Origin: Strongyloides papillosus
Taxonomy: Eukaryota; Nematoda; Chromadorea; Rhabditida; Strongyloididae
DNA: 64,000 nt
NCBI GenBank assembly: GCA_005656395.1
Contig: SRSI01000073.1
Span: 1,086,279-1,150,278, forward strand
Reading direction: 5' to 3'
Shown: one piece after another, positions 36,891 to 48,869 of the stretch
How the letters are laid out: each line of letters starts with the position of its first letter
Position numbering within the stretch: position 1 is the first letter of the stretch
Notes under the pieces: generated by a model
The model's database searches: none
What the model was told of the DNA's origin: nothing
What the model saw: only the letters and a program-made list of their open reading frames with translations
Program-made: the position numbers and the translations under genes

Positions 36891-37290
36891 GCTTAGAATA
36901 CTAAACGAGATTGAAAGTCAACAAAGAAGAGAAATAAAAAGGTATGGTCTACCAGTATATGAGAAAAAAATGATATTATACAGTCTGTAGAGAAATCTAA
37001 AATATTACTAATTAAGTCAAGTACAAAATCTGGTAAAAGCACGCAAATTGACCAAAATTTTCTTAATCTTTATATTAGAATAAATCGCGGCAGAGAATTT
37101 AATTGCATCATTACACAACCAAGAAGAATTTCATCTATAGGCTTTGCAAAAAAAAATGCTGAGAAAAAATAAGAAAAATTAAAAGAATCTACCTGATGCT
37201 CTGTCAGGTTAAAGAAAGTTCATCCAAAACCATCTAGTTCATTTATTTTTGAAGCTGTTAATACAAATCATTGTTAAATTTTTATCTGGT
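36891..37290 (+). pseudogene. DEAH-box RNA helicase pseudogene fragment (DHX9/MLE-like)
   Basis: Three pieces of the helicase N-terminal RecA-like domain occur in order. A linker has YGLPVYEKK; motif I has KSGKSTQ (the usual Gly-Gly/Cys-Gly is degraded); motif Ia region has CIITQPRRISSIGFAKKNAEK; then a weaker VRLKKVHPKPSSSFIF resembles the strand that follows in this family. A one-base deletion after GAGAAAAAAA breaks the frame, and TAA and TGA interrupt it after AEKK. There is no DEAH box or C-terminal half. The TQPRRIS form fits the DHX9/DHX36 group. It is unrelated to its neighbours; how it arrived is unclear. Confidence 0.75.
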
Positions 37291-39483
37291 TTTAAAAAAA
37301 TATCGCATATAATATTTTTTTACGTCAAAAAATTTATAATAATATGAAATTATGTTTTATGTATTTTTATATAAACTCTACCATAAATTTTATGTAATGT
37401 TAACGACCCATTCTGATATGGAATGCATACGTGCACTTTTCACAAGCTACACATATCATTATTGCATAGAACTCAACCATATTTTTTATTAAACAACGTG
37501 TATACTATTTTTATAGCTTTAACTAAATAATCATTTCGAATTTTTATGCAATTTATACTGTTTTGAGGATGGTCGATCAAAACAAAATAATGAGATTTTG
37601 TGTTTATTGTTTAATTAATCTTGAATACAGCTAAAAAATGTCAATATTTTTTTATTTCACTATATACATGATCAATGAAAATAGTAAAAGACAGAAGCTT
37701 CAAGAAAACTTCCAGAAACTTCTTGAAGCATCTATAAGTTTTTTTAACTGAGTAAATAGAAGAGAAAAATATAAAAAGACAGTTTATTAAAAATTTTCAA
37801 TCATTATTTAGTAGTAATTGGTCGGCATAGAAATGGCTAAAGTTTGTTATAAAGAAAATTATTTTTTTAAGTAATTTTATTTAATCTACACTATAAATTA
37901 GCAAGATTTTGTCGAGATATGGTTGCCAATAGTAATTTAAAAAATGGCTGGTTTTTTAACGGTAAGTTAAAAAGATATATCATGGCCAATAATTGCGCAT
38001 GAATATTTGTATTTGATAATAAAGAAGAAGTTATCAAATAAAATAAGAAAATAGTTAACACTAGTGATAGAAATTAAGTAGAAGTGAATAAAGTCAAAAT
38101 GATAGTTAAGAGGGCTCTTTATCGAGAGATAAAAGTCGAAGAGAACATTCTGTCAAAACATAGTTTAAATCACTAGAAGGTGATAATTCATGCAAGCTTC
38201 TTAGTAGTTGCTGAGTAGGTGAAAGTATGATAAGTTTTCAACGGTGAGCAAGAATTAAACTGAGGAATTAAAAGTAGTTTATATCTGTAAAAACATCGTC
38301 AGGTGGAAAAAAGGAAACTCACTTTTTGTAATAAGTAGATTATGATAGATTATTCGAAAAAATACTGATATCTTTGAGCAGATACCCGAAACAACTAAAT
38401 TAAGAATTGTCACGATAGGTAAAGATTAATTACTCTTGGAATTCCAATAGTTCTTTTAGATAACTAAATATTTTTCATTCAGTTTAAACATATATGGGAA
38501 TGCGTTAGAAGCATAGTGTATTATATCATTAGCTCAGAGTTCTAGTTATCATATAACTTGGCACATTAAAGTGCGAGTTATTGTGGAACATGATAGATAG
38601 AAAATTCTATAACTTAAGAGAAATTAAATTAATTACAGTTGTAAAAATTACAATAGAAAAAAGATCTAATAAAAAATGGACTTTATTTAAAATTTGGACA
38701 GAAAAAAGTAATTCCCTTAAAAAAGAATGTCTACAAGACTTCAACAAAGACAATAACATAATCAACAAAGAGATAACAGCAAATGACACCTTAAAGTACA
38801 TTTAGTTAGATTTTCTTCTTTAAAATTTGTCTTCTCTCATATATTCTTCTAAGGAACCTTCTGAAAGTTTCTTTCTTTCACTAAATTAAAATCATAATTG
38901 ATACTTCTTAATTTACTTTTTACACTCAGAACTTAAAACTGTTGTTTTGACTGTTATTGTCCAACCACGGGTATTAATGTAACATTCTGTCATTATGACT
39001 ACCAATTCATTTATTGCTCATTATGTTAACATTATATAAATATGTATAATTTTCTAAGAAATGTATACACATTTTTATTAAAAAATACATAAAACTATGA
39101 TAAAATTCTGTAAGTCGTTTTAACATTCCATACAGTTAAAACAGTTTACATATTTGTTTTTAAAATATATCATACATTTTCTGAAAAGTTCACAAACAAT
39201 AACAAATAAAGTTATGTGGATTTATAATTAACGATATTTTATTTTTATGTAACCTAACATTTGTGATAACATTTTATTAATTTTTTAAGTTTATCTCACT
39301 AAAAATATTTTAAATCAATATAATTTGTTAATAAAAAGAAATGAATATTTTATTTTTTTAACATTACATCGGAGAATAATTTTGTATGTGTCGAATTGAC
39401 TGTTTTCATTTTTGAGTGTATAAATAAAGTAATGTTTAGTTTAATTGTTCATAAAAAACTAGTTAACTATTCTGATAAAAAAA
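37291..39483. other. Intergenic region with scattered remnants
   Basis: No supported gene. Around 37850-38580 the composition is less AT-skewed and may be an old decayed insertion, but I could not identify it. The heat-shock-like array at 37694 lies in this stretch. Confidence 0.45.
37694..37727. promoter_or_regulatory. Heat-shock-element-like array of seven alternating GAA/TTC units
   Basis: Alternating GAA and TTC triplets at 37694, 37699, 37704, 37710, 37715, 37720 and 37725, each 2 nt apart except one 3-nt gap. The last four form a perfect extended heat-shock element. HSF binding is inference. The nearest recognised downstream start is 1.76 kb away (39484), so the target is uncertain. 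Confidence 0.5.
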
Positions 39484-40758
39484 ATGAGGTGTAAAATAAT
39501 TATATTTTTATTGATATTAAAATTAATATATGTTTCTGTAAGTATACGTAATGCAAATCGGTTGTAAAACGAACTATTTTAGACTTACAAGATTAATTCA
39601 CTTAGTATTGGTAGTAACGAAGATATAAGAAAGGAAATAAATGATTTGAATACTTTAGAAACTAATAATAGAAATAAAAGAAAAATAAGAGGAGATATTT
39701 CCTATAAGTGGAGAATGCCTATCCCCTACACTGTCATTGAACCCGTGAATTCTTTTACAGTAGATATAGCATTGCAAGCAATTTCAAAAGAAACATGTAT
39801 TAATTTTACAAAACGTTCATTTCTTAATTATGTAACTCCGGGAATACTTTATACTTTTACCGGACAGTGTGAAAGTTTTATTGGAAAATTAGTTAATTAC
39901 GGTTGGCAGGGAATAGAAATTGGAAGACATTGCGAATATCCTGGTGGAATAATACATGAGACACTACACGCATTAGGATTATTTCACGAACAATGCCGAT
40001 TTGATAGGGATGAACATATAAAACTACGCCAGTCTAACATGGATGAAAATGGTTTAAGAAATTGTTATAAAGTTGGTTTTGCAGATTCCCAGACATATAA
40101 TTTGAATTACGATCTTGGATCTATAATGCATTATGGAAGTTATGCATTTAGTAAAAATGATAAAAGAACATTGGTTGCACATGATCCACACTATTTTAAA
40201 ACTTACGGGCAAACAGAAAGACTTTCTTTTATTGACATTAAAACATTAAATTATCATTATTGTTCTGATGTATGCTCCCATAAAATCCCATGTACTAATC
40301 AAGGATATCAATGTCCTAAAAATTGTACCAGGTGTAGGTGCCCGGAGGGTTTTGGTGGTACACATTGTGAAGAGATTGCAAGACAGCGAAGAGGATGTAG
40401 AAACGCAGTGATTTGGGTAGCAGATAAAGTAATAAATATTAATTTTAAAAGCAAAAGAAATTGTTTTATTCATTTAAAAACTGTAAAAGGAAGAGAAATA
40501 ATTATTAAACTTGTAAAGTTACATATGCATCCTATTAATTATCGGTTTTGCTCATTTAATAATTCACTTGAAATTAATTACCAAGTTGATAAGTCTGTTT
40601 CAGGAGCAAGATTCTGTGCAGAAGATCATAATAGATTGATGATATCTTATAATGAGCATGTTATAGTTTACTATAGAAGTCAAGGTAGTGGAAATTTTGC
40701 TCATTTAATTGCAAAATCGATTAAACAAGGAAAAAGACAATCACAAGTTATAGAGTAA
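39484..40758 (+). CDS. Astacin-EGF-CUB metalloprotease (second array, gene a)
   Basis: Predicted secreted zinc protease of 409 aa. Exons are 39484..39537 (signal MRCKIIIFLLILKLIYVS) and 39583..40758; intron 45 nt (GTAAGT...TTTTAG), phase 0. The acceptor could alternatively be 39592. The processing site is RNKRKIRGD. Zinc site HETLHALGLFHEQCRFDRD (His143, Glu144, His147, His153), Met-turn SIMHYGS at 200, then EGF (CPEGFGGTHCEE) and CUB. This subfamily has HEQ instead of HEH and only two exons, unlike the first array. Confidence 0.9.
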
Positions 40759-41646
40759 AGATAAAAGCAATCTAAACAGTATAACATATATTAATTGTAA
40801 AAAAAATAAAAAACACATTATAGCACAAGTTTTAAAGACATTGTGGAAATAAATAACATCTTGGAAAAATAGAGAATTAATCTTGATTTCTTCTACAGTC
40901 ATCAAATTTTCTTCAAGTATTTGATTGTTTAGAAGCTTAAATTTCATTAATTTTACTAGAATAAACTTTTTTAAAAATTAAAATTGCGTAAAGTATTAAT
41001 TATATCGTTGAGATACAGTAACAAAAATCACTGAATTGAATAAAATTAATAAATAAAACAATATCAATCAGGATGCATTTTTATAGTATATTTTCTAAAA
41101 AAGAAAGGAAGTATTTAAAGTAATCTAGAATCATTTTTTAATTTATGATTAAAAAATTGATTTTTTTTAACATCAAAGTACATAGATAAATAAAATTTAC
41201 ACATTTTAATTGATTACAATCATTTTTAATCTTTGAAAAAAAACTTTGAGATTATCGTGGAAATTTTAAAAATATCTTTTCTATATATTTTAAAATGTTT
41301 CCTATTGCTGAGATAGTTCATCTGTCAGATTTCTGCATCTTAACATACTTTTCCTCTTAATTTATTTTTTGTTTGAATCTGTATTCATAATAATCAAGAC
41401 AACTATCTATTTCTAAAAATGTTGAAGTTATTGCATACTATGCAAAAATAAAAACAAAATCAATTAATTTAAACAAACAGTTATTAATAAAATATACATT
41501 AGAAAAGTTAATAGTTGTTTTTTTATAGTTTATATTTACACAATGGAAGTTAAAAACTTATAAAAGAATTGAAATAAGGTTTTTTGTTAAATAAAATAAT
41601 TTTAGATTCGATTGACCGTATATCAAATAGCTAACTATACCAGAGA
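40759..41646. other. Spacer between genes a and b
   Basis: No gene. The first 200 nt (AACACATTATAGCACAA) are homologous to the 3' flanks of genes b and c. Confidence 0.5.
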
Positions 41647-42938
41647 ATGACGGGTCATAAAAATATTTTATTCTTATTGATAATTGAATTAATTTTTGTA
41701 AGTCTATATGAAATGCATCTTCTGCTACGAGAATTTTTTAGCTTCTCACAATTGATTCAAGTAACAGCTATAATGAGAAAGATCTAACAATCATAACAAA
41801 TAATCATAGTTTTCTAGAAGCTTATAATAGAGAAAAAAGGAAAATAAAGGGAGGAGTCTTATTTAAGTGGCAAATGCCAATATACTACGGTGTCAGAGAA
41901 CCTGTAAATCCTTTTAAAATAGATCTTGCATTAAATGCAATTTCAAAAGAAACATGCATTAAATTCCAAAAACGTTCAGACCTTCCTAAAGGAAGTCCGG
42001 GAATACTTTATATTTATACAGGACAGTGTGAAAGTTTTGTAGGGAAATTTGTTACTCAGAATTGGCAAGGAATAGAACTTGGAAGACATTGTGAACATAT
42101 TGGTGGAATAATACATGAAACATTGCATGCACTAGGATTATTTCATGAACAATGCCGACTTGATAGAGATATATATTTACAAATACGCCATCAAAACATG
42201 GATGAAGGTGGTATAAGAAATTGCTTAAAGGTTAACTATAGAGATTCTAACACATACTTTTTAAATTTCGATTATGGGTCTATAATGCACTATGGAAGTT
42301 ATTCATACAGTATAAATAACAGAAAAACATTTATTACAACTGATCCAAATTATGATAGAACAATTGGTCAATCCGAAAGGCTTTCTTTTATTGACATTAA
42401 AACATTAAATTATCACTACTGTTCTGACGTCTGTCAGAATTCAATTGAGTGTAGTAATCAAGGATACCAAAACCCCCAAGCCTGCGAGCAATGTATTTGC
42501 CCGGAGGGATTTGCCGGATCTTTTTGCCAAGAAATCGCAAAACAACGGAGAGGATGTAGAAAACCGCTGATTACGGTAGCAAATAAAACAACGAGAATTA
42601 ATTTTAAAGGTAAAAAAAAGTGCTTCATCCATTTGAAAACCGTACCGGGTAGACAAATAGTTATTAAGCTTGCATCTATAAATATGTTTCCACATGGCGG
42701 TACGAAATGTTTTTTTAAAGATTCACTTGAAATAAATTATCAAGTTGATAAATCTGTCACAGGAGCATTATTTTGTGGTAATGATGGCAGTAAATTGATT
42801 ATATCTTTTGATGAATACGTAATAATTTACTACAGAAGTGAGCATGTAGGAAATTATGTAAATTTACTTATTAGATCAGTGGAATACCGACAAATGAAAC
42901 TTCCAGCGAGAAGATTAATGCGATTTAGAACACATTAA
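41647..42938 (+). CDS. Astacin-EGF-CUB metalloprotease (second array, gene b)
   Basis: Predicted secreted zinc protease of 415 aa. Exons are 41647..41697 (signal MTGHKNILFLLIIELIF) and 41742..42938; intron 44 nt, phase 0. The open frame upstream of the Met at 41874 encodes the propeptide with processing site REKRKIKGG, so that Met is not the start. Zinc site HETLHALGLFHEQCRLDRD, Met-turn SIMHYGS, EGF (CEQCICPEGFAGSFC) and CUB with DNA otherwise close to gene c. Confidence 0.91.
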
Positions 42939-44463
42939 TTCTTTTTCTAATAGATGACGCCTAAACGCGTTATTAACAAAATTCCATTTTTAAGATGGAA
43001 GCTTTTATATGTAATATATTTGTTATTATGTACATTTTTTATTATATAAAAATATTTGTAGTATTTTTTTATTCTTCATAAATTTTATTTAATCAATTTC
43101 ATTGCAAAGTATGGAATATATTGGCTATTTGTTAAAAAGTGGTTAATTTTAACTAATTTTTTTTATTAGAAGAAGCTTGATATCAATTTTTCGTTAGTAA
43201 TTTATTCTTTCAAAGATATTTATTTCTAAATTACTACACAAGAATGTGTAATACAAATAAAAAATCTCTGATCGTGAAAGAATTAAGATATGCAATCGTT
43301 GTAAATTTCTAAAAACCTAAAAAATCTTCTATCTGTTTAAATATAACTAGACATGGGCAAGTCGGTAAATTATTAGACCCAAAATCGGCTAGTTTAGAAT
43401 TACTTTTTTAACTTAATCTAGGTCAACCCGTTTATTCACTAATATGATTTTTTTTTCTAATATATACTGCCATAATAAAATTTTATTTAGATTAAAGCAA
43501 ATTTTTTCGTAAAAAAAACAATGTTACATTATATAATTTATCAATTATCTTTTAAAGCCATTAAGTTGTTTAAATCCCTTGTAGTTAAATTTAAAGAGTG
43601 AAAATTTTTAATATAAGACGGTAGAAAAAGGCGCCATAAATTTTTGTGAATTTGAATCGGTCATTTAAAATTGTACAAGGTTCGACAAGTGTCAGATCTC
43701 ATCTTTAAGTATGGCAATAAACTCTTGTCAAATTTTTATTTAGCAAAGAAGTAGATAATAATTCAATAAAAACATAAATACTTATGAAGTGTGAATTTTA
43801 GATTCAATATTCGAATTTGGTATTTTATGGTATGTTTTTGAATTAAACTAACCTAATCTGTTAATTCATTCTATACTTATTTCTTTTATATCTTTTGAGG
43901 TAATGAATGTGCTTTTATTGATATTTATTGCTATGTATAGAGTCCGAAACAGCATTTACGATTTACAGATATATTAATTGTAAAAAAAATTATAAAACAC
44001 GTCATAGCACAACTCTTATCAGTTATAATTTTATTAATTTGTTGCTTAGAAGTTCTTATTTTTATAGTTTTTATCATAATAAACTTTTTAAAAAAGAAAA
44101 AAATGTGTATTATGCTAATTCTATTATTTAAACTACAATAAAAACAGCATTAGATTTAAAGAAACGTACAAAATAAAATAATAGCATTCTAACAACTTTT
44201 ATGATAAACTTTTTTGTTAACTAAAAAAATATTTAAATCAAAGTACATATAATTTGCAATATGAAAAAAAGACAAACAATTTTAAAAATCACATCATTGT
44301 ACATTTATAAATAAAAATTTATTAAAATTTTGAAAGTTTTAATTGCTTCGGAATCATTCATAATTCCTAGTCTTTAGAAAAACAATTTCGAATTTAATTT
44401 TTTACAAATAAAGTATTGCTCAGTTTAAATTGACTACATTTAAATGTATAACTATTCTGGAAA
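42939..44463. other. Spacer between genes b and c with about 1 kb of extra DNA
   Basis: The 3' flank found directly after gene c is here displaced: it resumes near 43965 (TATTAATTGTAAAAAAAA, then CATAGCACAACTC). Roughly 42946-43965 is therefore inserted relative to the paralog. I could not find terminal repeats, and the short ORF near 43928 is not coding. Confidence 0.55.
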
Positions 44464-45753
44464 ATGGCTAGTTATAAAATTATTTTTATTATCAATGATT
44501 ATTAAATTAATTTTTGTTTTTGTAAGTCTATATGATACACATCTTCTGCAACAAGAATTTTTTAGCCTTTCACAATTGATTCAAGTAGTGTTAATAATAA
44601 GAAAGATATAAAAAGCATAACAAATAGTTTTAAAATTTTAGAAACTAATAATAGAAAGAAGAGAAAAGTTAAGGGAGAACATTTATATAAGTGGGAGACG
44701 TTAATATACTACGATGTCAGAGAACCTGTGAATCCCTTTACAATAGATTTTGCATTGAAAGCAATTTCAAAAGAAACATGCATTACATTCCAAAAACGTT
44801 CAAACCTTCCTCAAGGAAGTCCGGGAATACTTTATATTTATACAGGAGAGTGTGAAAGTTATGTAGGAAAAGTGGTTACTAACAGTTGGCAGGTAATAGA
44901 GCTTGGAAGACGTTGTGAACATTCTGCAGGAGTAATACATGAAACATTACACGCATTAGGATTATATCATGAGCATTGTCGATTTGATAGAGATATATAT
45001 TTAAAAATACGTCATCAAAATATGGATCAAGATGGTATAAGAAATTGCGAAAAAGTGGACCGTATAAATTCCAACACATACTTTTTAAATTATGATTATG
45101 GATCTATTATGCACTATGGAAGATATTCATACAGTATAAATAATCGAAAAACATTTGTTACAATTGATCCAAATTATAAAAGGACAATTGGTCAATCGCA
45201 AAGGCTTTCTTTTATTGACATTAAAACATTAAATTATCATTACTGTTCTGATGTATGCTCCCATAAAATCCCATGTACTAATCAAGGATATTTTGATTCT
45301 AAAAATTGTGCCAGGTGTAAGTGCCCGGAGGGATTTGGTGGTACTCATTGTGAAGAGATTGCAAGACAACGAAGAGGATGTAGAAAACCGCTGATTATGG
45401 TAACATATAGAACATTAAAACTTGATTTAAGGAACAGAAAAAAATGTGTCTTTCATCTAAAAACTATGCCGGGTAGGAAAATAGTTATTAATATTGTATC
45501 ATTAAACATGTTTCCATATGAAGATGAGCAATGTTTATTTGATAATTCACTTGAAATAAATTATCAATTAGATAAATCTGTTACAGGAGCATTATTTTGT
45601 AGTAATGATGGCAATAAATTAATTATATCTTTTAATGAGCACGTAATAATTTACTACAGAAGTGAGCATATCGAAAATTATGTAAATTTACTTATAAAGT
45701 CAATTGATTATCGACAAACGAAACTTCTAACGAGAAGATTAAAGCAATTATGA
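44464..45753 (+). CDS. Astacin-EGF-CUB metalloprotease (second array, gene c), signal exon frame disturbed
   Basis: Predicted secreted zinc protease. Exon 2 is 44566..45753, preceded by a 44-nt intron (44522-44565). The paralogous ATG at 44464 opens MASYKIIFI but meets TAA after 13 codons; a one-base shift in the poly-T tract would restore the hydrophobic signal. In the frame that reaches the splice site the only Met is at 44495, giving a nine-residue exon and a 404-aa protein with a poor signal. Downstream everything is intact: VKGE processing region, HETLHALGLYHEHCRFDRD, SIMHYGR, EGF, CUB. The EGF entry (SDVCSHKIPCTNQGY) matches gene a, while the protease matches gene b. It may be an early pseudogene or a sequence error. 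Confidence 0.78.
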
Positions 45754-46263
45754 ACACATTAAGATGTATTAATTTTAAAAAAATATTCAAAAGTGTCATA
45801 ACACAACTCATAGCAGTTAAAATCAAAATGTTTTTAATTATTCGCTTAGGAATATTAAATTTATTAAATTTCACAACAATAAACTTCTTAAAAAAGCAAA
45901 AAAAAACGTATAGTATTCTAATTTTATTATTTAAAATACAATAAAAGACATAATTTAAAAAATGTACAAAATAAGATGTTAATATTTTAATAACGTTTTT
46001 ATAGTATATTTCTTTGTTAAATGAAAAAACATTTTAAATAAAACATATGTAATTTTTAATTTAAAATTTAAACAACTAATTTTAATACTACATAAAAGTT
46101 TATTTAAAAACAAACACCGTGCAAAATTCCACATATTTTAATTGCTTTGTAATTATTTTTAGTTCCTAATCTTTGAAAAAGTAATTTGAAAATAATTCTC
46201 TACCAAATAAAATGTTGTTAATACTTTACTGGTTGTATTTTAAATAATTAACTATTCAGGAGA
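45754..46263. other. Spacer between genes c and d
   Basis: No gene. The start is a shared 3' flank (CATAACACAACTCATAGCAG), also seen near 40800 and 44000. The small ORFs here are not coding. Confidence 0.5.
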
Positions 46264-47503
46264 ATGACGAGCTACAAAAATATTTTATTATTATTAATAA
46301 TCGAATTAATTTTCGTTTCTGTAAGTCTATGTAATCTTATCTCTTGAGAAATTATTATTATAGCTTTATAAGATTAATTCACAAAATATTTTCAGTAAAG
46401 ATGATGCAGAAAACGGCATAAATTTTTCGGAAACAATTGATAGAATAAAAAGAAAAATTATTAAGGGTAGTACTTTAAAGTGGCCACTACCAATTTACTA
46501 CGCTGTGGGTTATTATGTGAATCATCTTGCAGTAGAAAAAGCATTGCAAGCAATTTCAAAAGAAACATGTATAACTTTCAAAAAGACCTTATCACTTCCT
46601 AAAAATACTTCAGGAATTATTTATTATAATTCAGATCATTGTAATAGTTTAGTAGGAAGACAAAATGCTCATTCTTGGCAAGTGATACACATTGGAGAAG
46701 CTTGTAATCATCCTGGTGGAATAATACATGAAACATTACATGCATTAGGTTTTCTTCATGAACAATGTCGTTACGATAGAGATTTATATTTACAAATACG
46801 TGACTATAATATGATGGAACATGGTATAAAAAATTGTTTTAAAGTTAGTTTTATAAATTCAGATACATATTTTTTAAATTACGATCTTGGATCTATAATG
46901 CATTATGACAGTTATGCGTATACTAAAAATGGTGAAAAAACAATAGCTACAGCTGATCCACATTATGATAAAACAATTGGACAAACGGAAAGACTTTCTT
47001 TTATTGACATTAAAGCATTAAATTTTCACTATTGCTCTGACGTTTGTGAACATAAAATTTTTTGCTACCATGAAGGATTTCAAAATTCTAAAAATTGTGC
47101 CACGTGTAAGTGCCCGGAGGGATTTGCTGGACCTTATTGTGAAGATATCGCAAAGCCACGAAGAGGATGCGGAAACTCGATATTATTTGTAGCACATAGA
47201 ACAAAGAGAATTGATTTTAGGGGTAGAAAAAATTGCTTTCTTCACATAAGAACCTTTCCAGGAAGAAAAATATTTATTAAACTTGTTTCAATAAATATGT
47301 ATCCTAATGACTATAGGATATGCTCATTTAGAAATTCACTTGAAATCAATTATCAAATAGATAAATCTATTTCAGGAGCAAAATTTTGTCATAAGGATGG
47401 TAACAAATTGATAGCTTCATACAACAATCATGTTATAATTTATTATAGAAGTGTAAATACAAGAAATTATGTTAAGCTATCATTAAGATCAATTGTATAT
47501 TAA
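46264..47503 (+). CDS. Astacin-EGF-CUB metalloprotease (second array, gene d)
   Basis: Predicted secreted zinc protease of 398 aa. Exons are 46264..46320 (signal MTSYKNILLLLIIELIFVS) and 46364..47503; intron 43 nt, phase 0. The processing site is RIKRKIIKG. Zinc site HETLHALGFLHEQCRYDRD, Met-turn SIMHYDS, EGF (CATCKCPEGFAGPYC), CUB to TAA. It is the most diverged member of this array but complete. Confidence 0.91.
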
Positions 47504-47836
47504 AAAAGTGAGCTTCTAAAAAAGTTTAAAGAGAGTAAATTCAATTTAAAATATACTAACTGTAAAACATCAAATAAAACTACTCCTGAAAGAATTAATG
47601 AAAACATCTAATATCTTAAAATAACATTTTATTAATCTTATTTTCTATATAATGACAACTATTTTTTAAATTATTTGCTTCCATGGGAATTATAATTGTC
47701 ATGAATATTGATAAAATAAACTCTCTAAAAAACAAAAATTGCGTAGTTTGATATTTACTCCATTTAAACATAATCATAATTATCATTGAATTATCAAAAA
47801 TGAGCAAGTTAAACACAGATAAACATTTATATAATA
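47504..47836. other. Spacer before mariner copy 2
   Basis: No gene seen. Confidence 0.5.
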
Positions 47837-48752
47837 TTAGGTCGAGTAGTAAATAATGGCCGCAGATACATAACTTAACTTTCAATTATAAAAAATTTAT
47901 AATAAATAAATTCATATGAAGACAGTGTTTATGTAGAAATGTAGGGGCACTTGTCCTAATAATATTTAGCATATTAGCTTAATTTTTAACTTAATTTTAA
48001 ATAAAGTTAACTCGGGTCTTAAAAATGTTGTCAAAAGAGAATTTACGGGCAATTTTTTTGCATGAGTTCAAACTTGGACGTAATGGAGCTGAAGCATACC
48101 AAAATATAGTTGATGCATGGGGGGAAGGATCTACTTCCCAACGCACAGTACGTTGGTGGTTTGTGAAATTCCAAGGACGAAATTTTGATCTCAATGATGA
48201 GGAGGGTAAAAGAGGACTCTTGACTACCAATACTCAGAATTAATGGAAGTTTGTGGAGCTAAATCTAATAGCAGTGACCAAGAAAGTTGAAATATATTTA
48301 CAGGAGCTTGAAAAAATAAATGAAAAACTAAAAAAAATCATCCGGTTTTAAAAATAGGAAAAACCCAATACTATAGGATGACAAGATAAGATGTCATATT
48401 TCAAAAATAATTTTAAAAAAATTTGGTTAATTGAAATATGAAGCTTTATTTCACTCTACATACTCCCCTGATCTTTCCCCTACAATTTTCAACTTGTTTA
48501 AGCATTTGGATGTATTTTTTAAGGATAAATTGTTTAAGAATCAGGACTCTGCAGAAGGGGCTTTCACTGACTTTATAAGATCCAAAAAACCTGAGTTTTA
48601 CAAAACGGGGATTCAAAAGCTGGTAGAACGTTGGGAAAAATGTGTAGATTCTAACGGGTATTATTTTACATAGATTATTTAATTTTAATTTAAATAAATG
48701 TTGCCTTAATTCATTTTTTTTGTCCGCGGCCATTATTTATTACTCAACCTAA
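47837..48752 (+). mobile_element. Mariner element, internally deleted copy 2
   Basis: A 916-bp element with terminal repeats TTAGGTCGAGTAGTAAATAA on the left and a mirrored end closing CCTAA at 48752; TA at 47835-47836 and 48753-48754. The plus strand encodes the N-terminal helix-turn-helix of a mariner transposase (48025-48243, NIVDAWGEGSTSQRTVRWWF) and the C-terminal part with YSPDLSPTIFNLFKHL (48431-48673). The 649 nt between first and last coding points is far below the roughly 1 kb of a full transposase, and stops lie between, so it is non-autonomous. Confidence 0.9.
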
Positions 48753-48869
48753 TATATTTTATATCAAGCAATAGTACATTTGAAATAAGACACAAAGCAA
48801 TTTATATTTCAACATTAAAACAATTCATTTTGTTATCATAGTAAAATAAAATTATAAATAAAAATTGCT

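Noticed and set aside
38581..38805. 74-codon ORF
   Set aside because: Lys/Asn/Ile composition typical of random AT-rich ORFs, no homolog recognised and no splice context.
45750..45944. Small protein after gene c
   Set aside because: The DNA is a duplicated 3' flank whose frame is not kept in the copies near 40800 and 44000.
48446..48733. Minus-strand ORF in the mariner
   Set aside because: It mirrors the transposase C-terminus in the opposite strand and overlaps a terminal repeat.
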